The notes under the pieces are model-generated. The model was not told where the DNA came from and searched no databases. It worked only from the letters and a program-made list of their open reading frames with translations. 7,763 nt of DNA from an uncultured Lachnospiraceae bacterium (GTDB taxonomy: Bacteria; Bacillota; Clostridia; Lachnospirales; Lachnospiraceae). The position numbers and the translations under genes were made by a program. Position 1 is the stretch's first letter. Each line of letters starts with the position of its first letter. Of the stretch, positions 7,378 through 7,763 are shown piece after piece. The stretch is taken from assembly GCA_947175305.1 (NCBI GenBank), contig CAMWMO010000055.1, forward strand, positions 1 through 7,763. Reading direction: 5' to 3'.

Positions 7378-7763
7378 TTAAATATTCTGTTTTTTACGCT
7401 TCCCGCCCGATGCGGAATGCATGGGATCCACCTTCCATGCGGCTCCCAGTAACAGCAGGACAGATAACAGCAAAATACATGCGGCCGATAAGAACATCCA
7501 TGCTTTGCCCTGCGATAAATGATAGGTCAAAAAACCCACTTCACTCCTTGTGAAATTGGAACCCTTCTCGCCGAAAAACGATTCGCCTGTCATAAGCTGC
7601 ATGAAAAATTCCTCATAAAATATGATGGGATTGAACAGCAGAAACAGCATGGATTCCCCCATCTTTTCCGCATCCGTCAGAAACAATCTGAGAATCATAG
7701 GAAGGAACGTCAATCCATAAACAAAAATATAAAATACATAAGATAATATAACAGCCGTTATAG
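7378..7763 (-). CDS. Membrane protein C-terminus, probable ABC-2 type transporter permease (N-terminus outside window)
   Basis: The frame is open from the right edge (codon at 7761-7759) to the TAA at 7378-7380, giving 127 C-terminal residues. A hydrophobic segment at the left of the fragment (about residues 1-28, ITAVILSY onward) ends at LFLTDAE; a loop follows containing FNPIIFYEEFF (about 43-53); a last strong helix lies at about 87-109; and the tail is basic (GGKRKKQNI). The pattern 'NPI...' between the penultimate and last helices, and position ahead of the coiled-coil and MoxR genes, fit the permease subunit of an ABC-2 type exporter whose ATPase gene would lie further upstream. This is an inference from topology and context; a different polytopic membrane protein is possible. 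The only in-window start codon, TTG 7713, falls inside the hydrophobic segment and is not credible as the true start. Confidence 0.7.
   Translation of the reverse strand, partial: ITAVILSYVFYIFVYGLTFLPMILRLFLTDAEKMGESMLFLLFNPIIFYEEFFMQLMTGESFFGEKGSNFTRSEVGFLTYHLSQGKAWMFLSAACILLLSVLLLLGAAWKVDPMHSASGGKRKKQNI

Noticed and set aside
7378..7713. A complete small protein starting at TTG 7713
   Set aside because: The frame stays open to the window edge and the TTG falls in the middle of a hydrophobic helix, so this is the C-terminus of a larger protein.

Overview
The window looks like part of one long minus-strand operon from a Gram-positive Clostridia genome, most plausibly Lachnospiraceae-like. 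That assignment is inferred from protein style, AGGAG-type ribosome binding sites, base composition near 50% G+C by eye, and the gene set; no rRNA or marker gene confirms it. Essentially every base is coding. The longest gap between genes is about 28 bases, and I see no promoter, terminator, tRNA, rRNA, CRISPR array or insertion sequence.

Read in the direction of transcription (right to left), the order is: (1) the C-terminal 127 residues of a membrane protein, probably an ABC-2 type permease, cut by the right edge (7763-7378); (2) a 432-residue protein with three membrane helices, a Glu/Gln-rich coiled coil, a Gly-rich linker and a conserved-looking C-terminal tail, resembling DUF4175-type proteins (7363-6065); (3) a MoxR-family AAA+ ATPase (6036-5056); (4) a DUF58 protein with a von Willebrand A (VWA) metal site (5039-4158); (5) a very large membrane protein, open from 4168 to the left edge (at least 1389 residues), that joins a BatA-like VWA protein to a second VWA / glutamine-amidotransferase-like membrane protein in one reading frame.

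The MoxR + DUF58 + VWA set is a known bacterial module. The MoxR ATPase is thought to act as a chaperone-like remodeller on VWA-containing partners, and the membrane VWA proteins are thought to present metal-dependent adhesion (MIDAS) surfaces for protein-protein contacts. Tight coupling of all five genes (an 11-base overlap, gaps of 14-28 bases, strong Shine-Dalgarno sites inside or just after the preceding gene) suggests one envelope-associated machine. Its substrate cannot be read from the sequence.

The most notable observation is gene 5. I read its frame through from 4168 to base 2 and found no stop, so three VWA domains (MIDAS motifs at residues 95, 628 and 975) and a GATase-like fold sit in one polypeptide. 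In the relatives I know, these are usually two separate neighbouring genes. The rest is an ordinary-looking operon.
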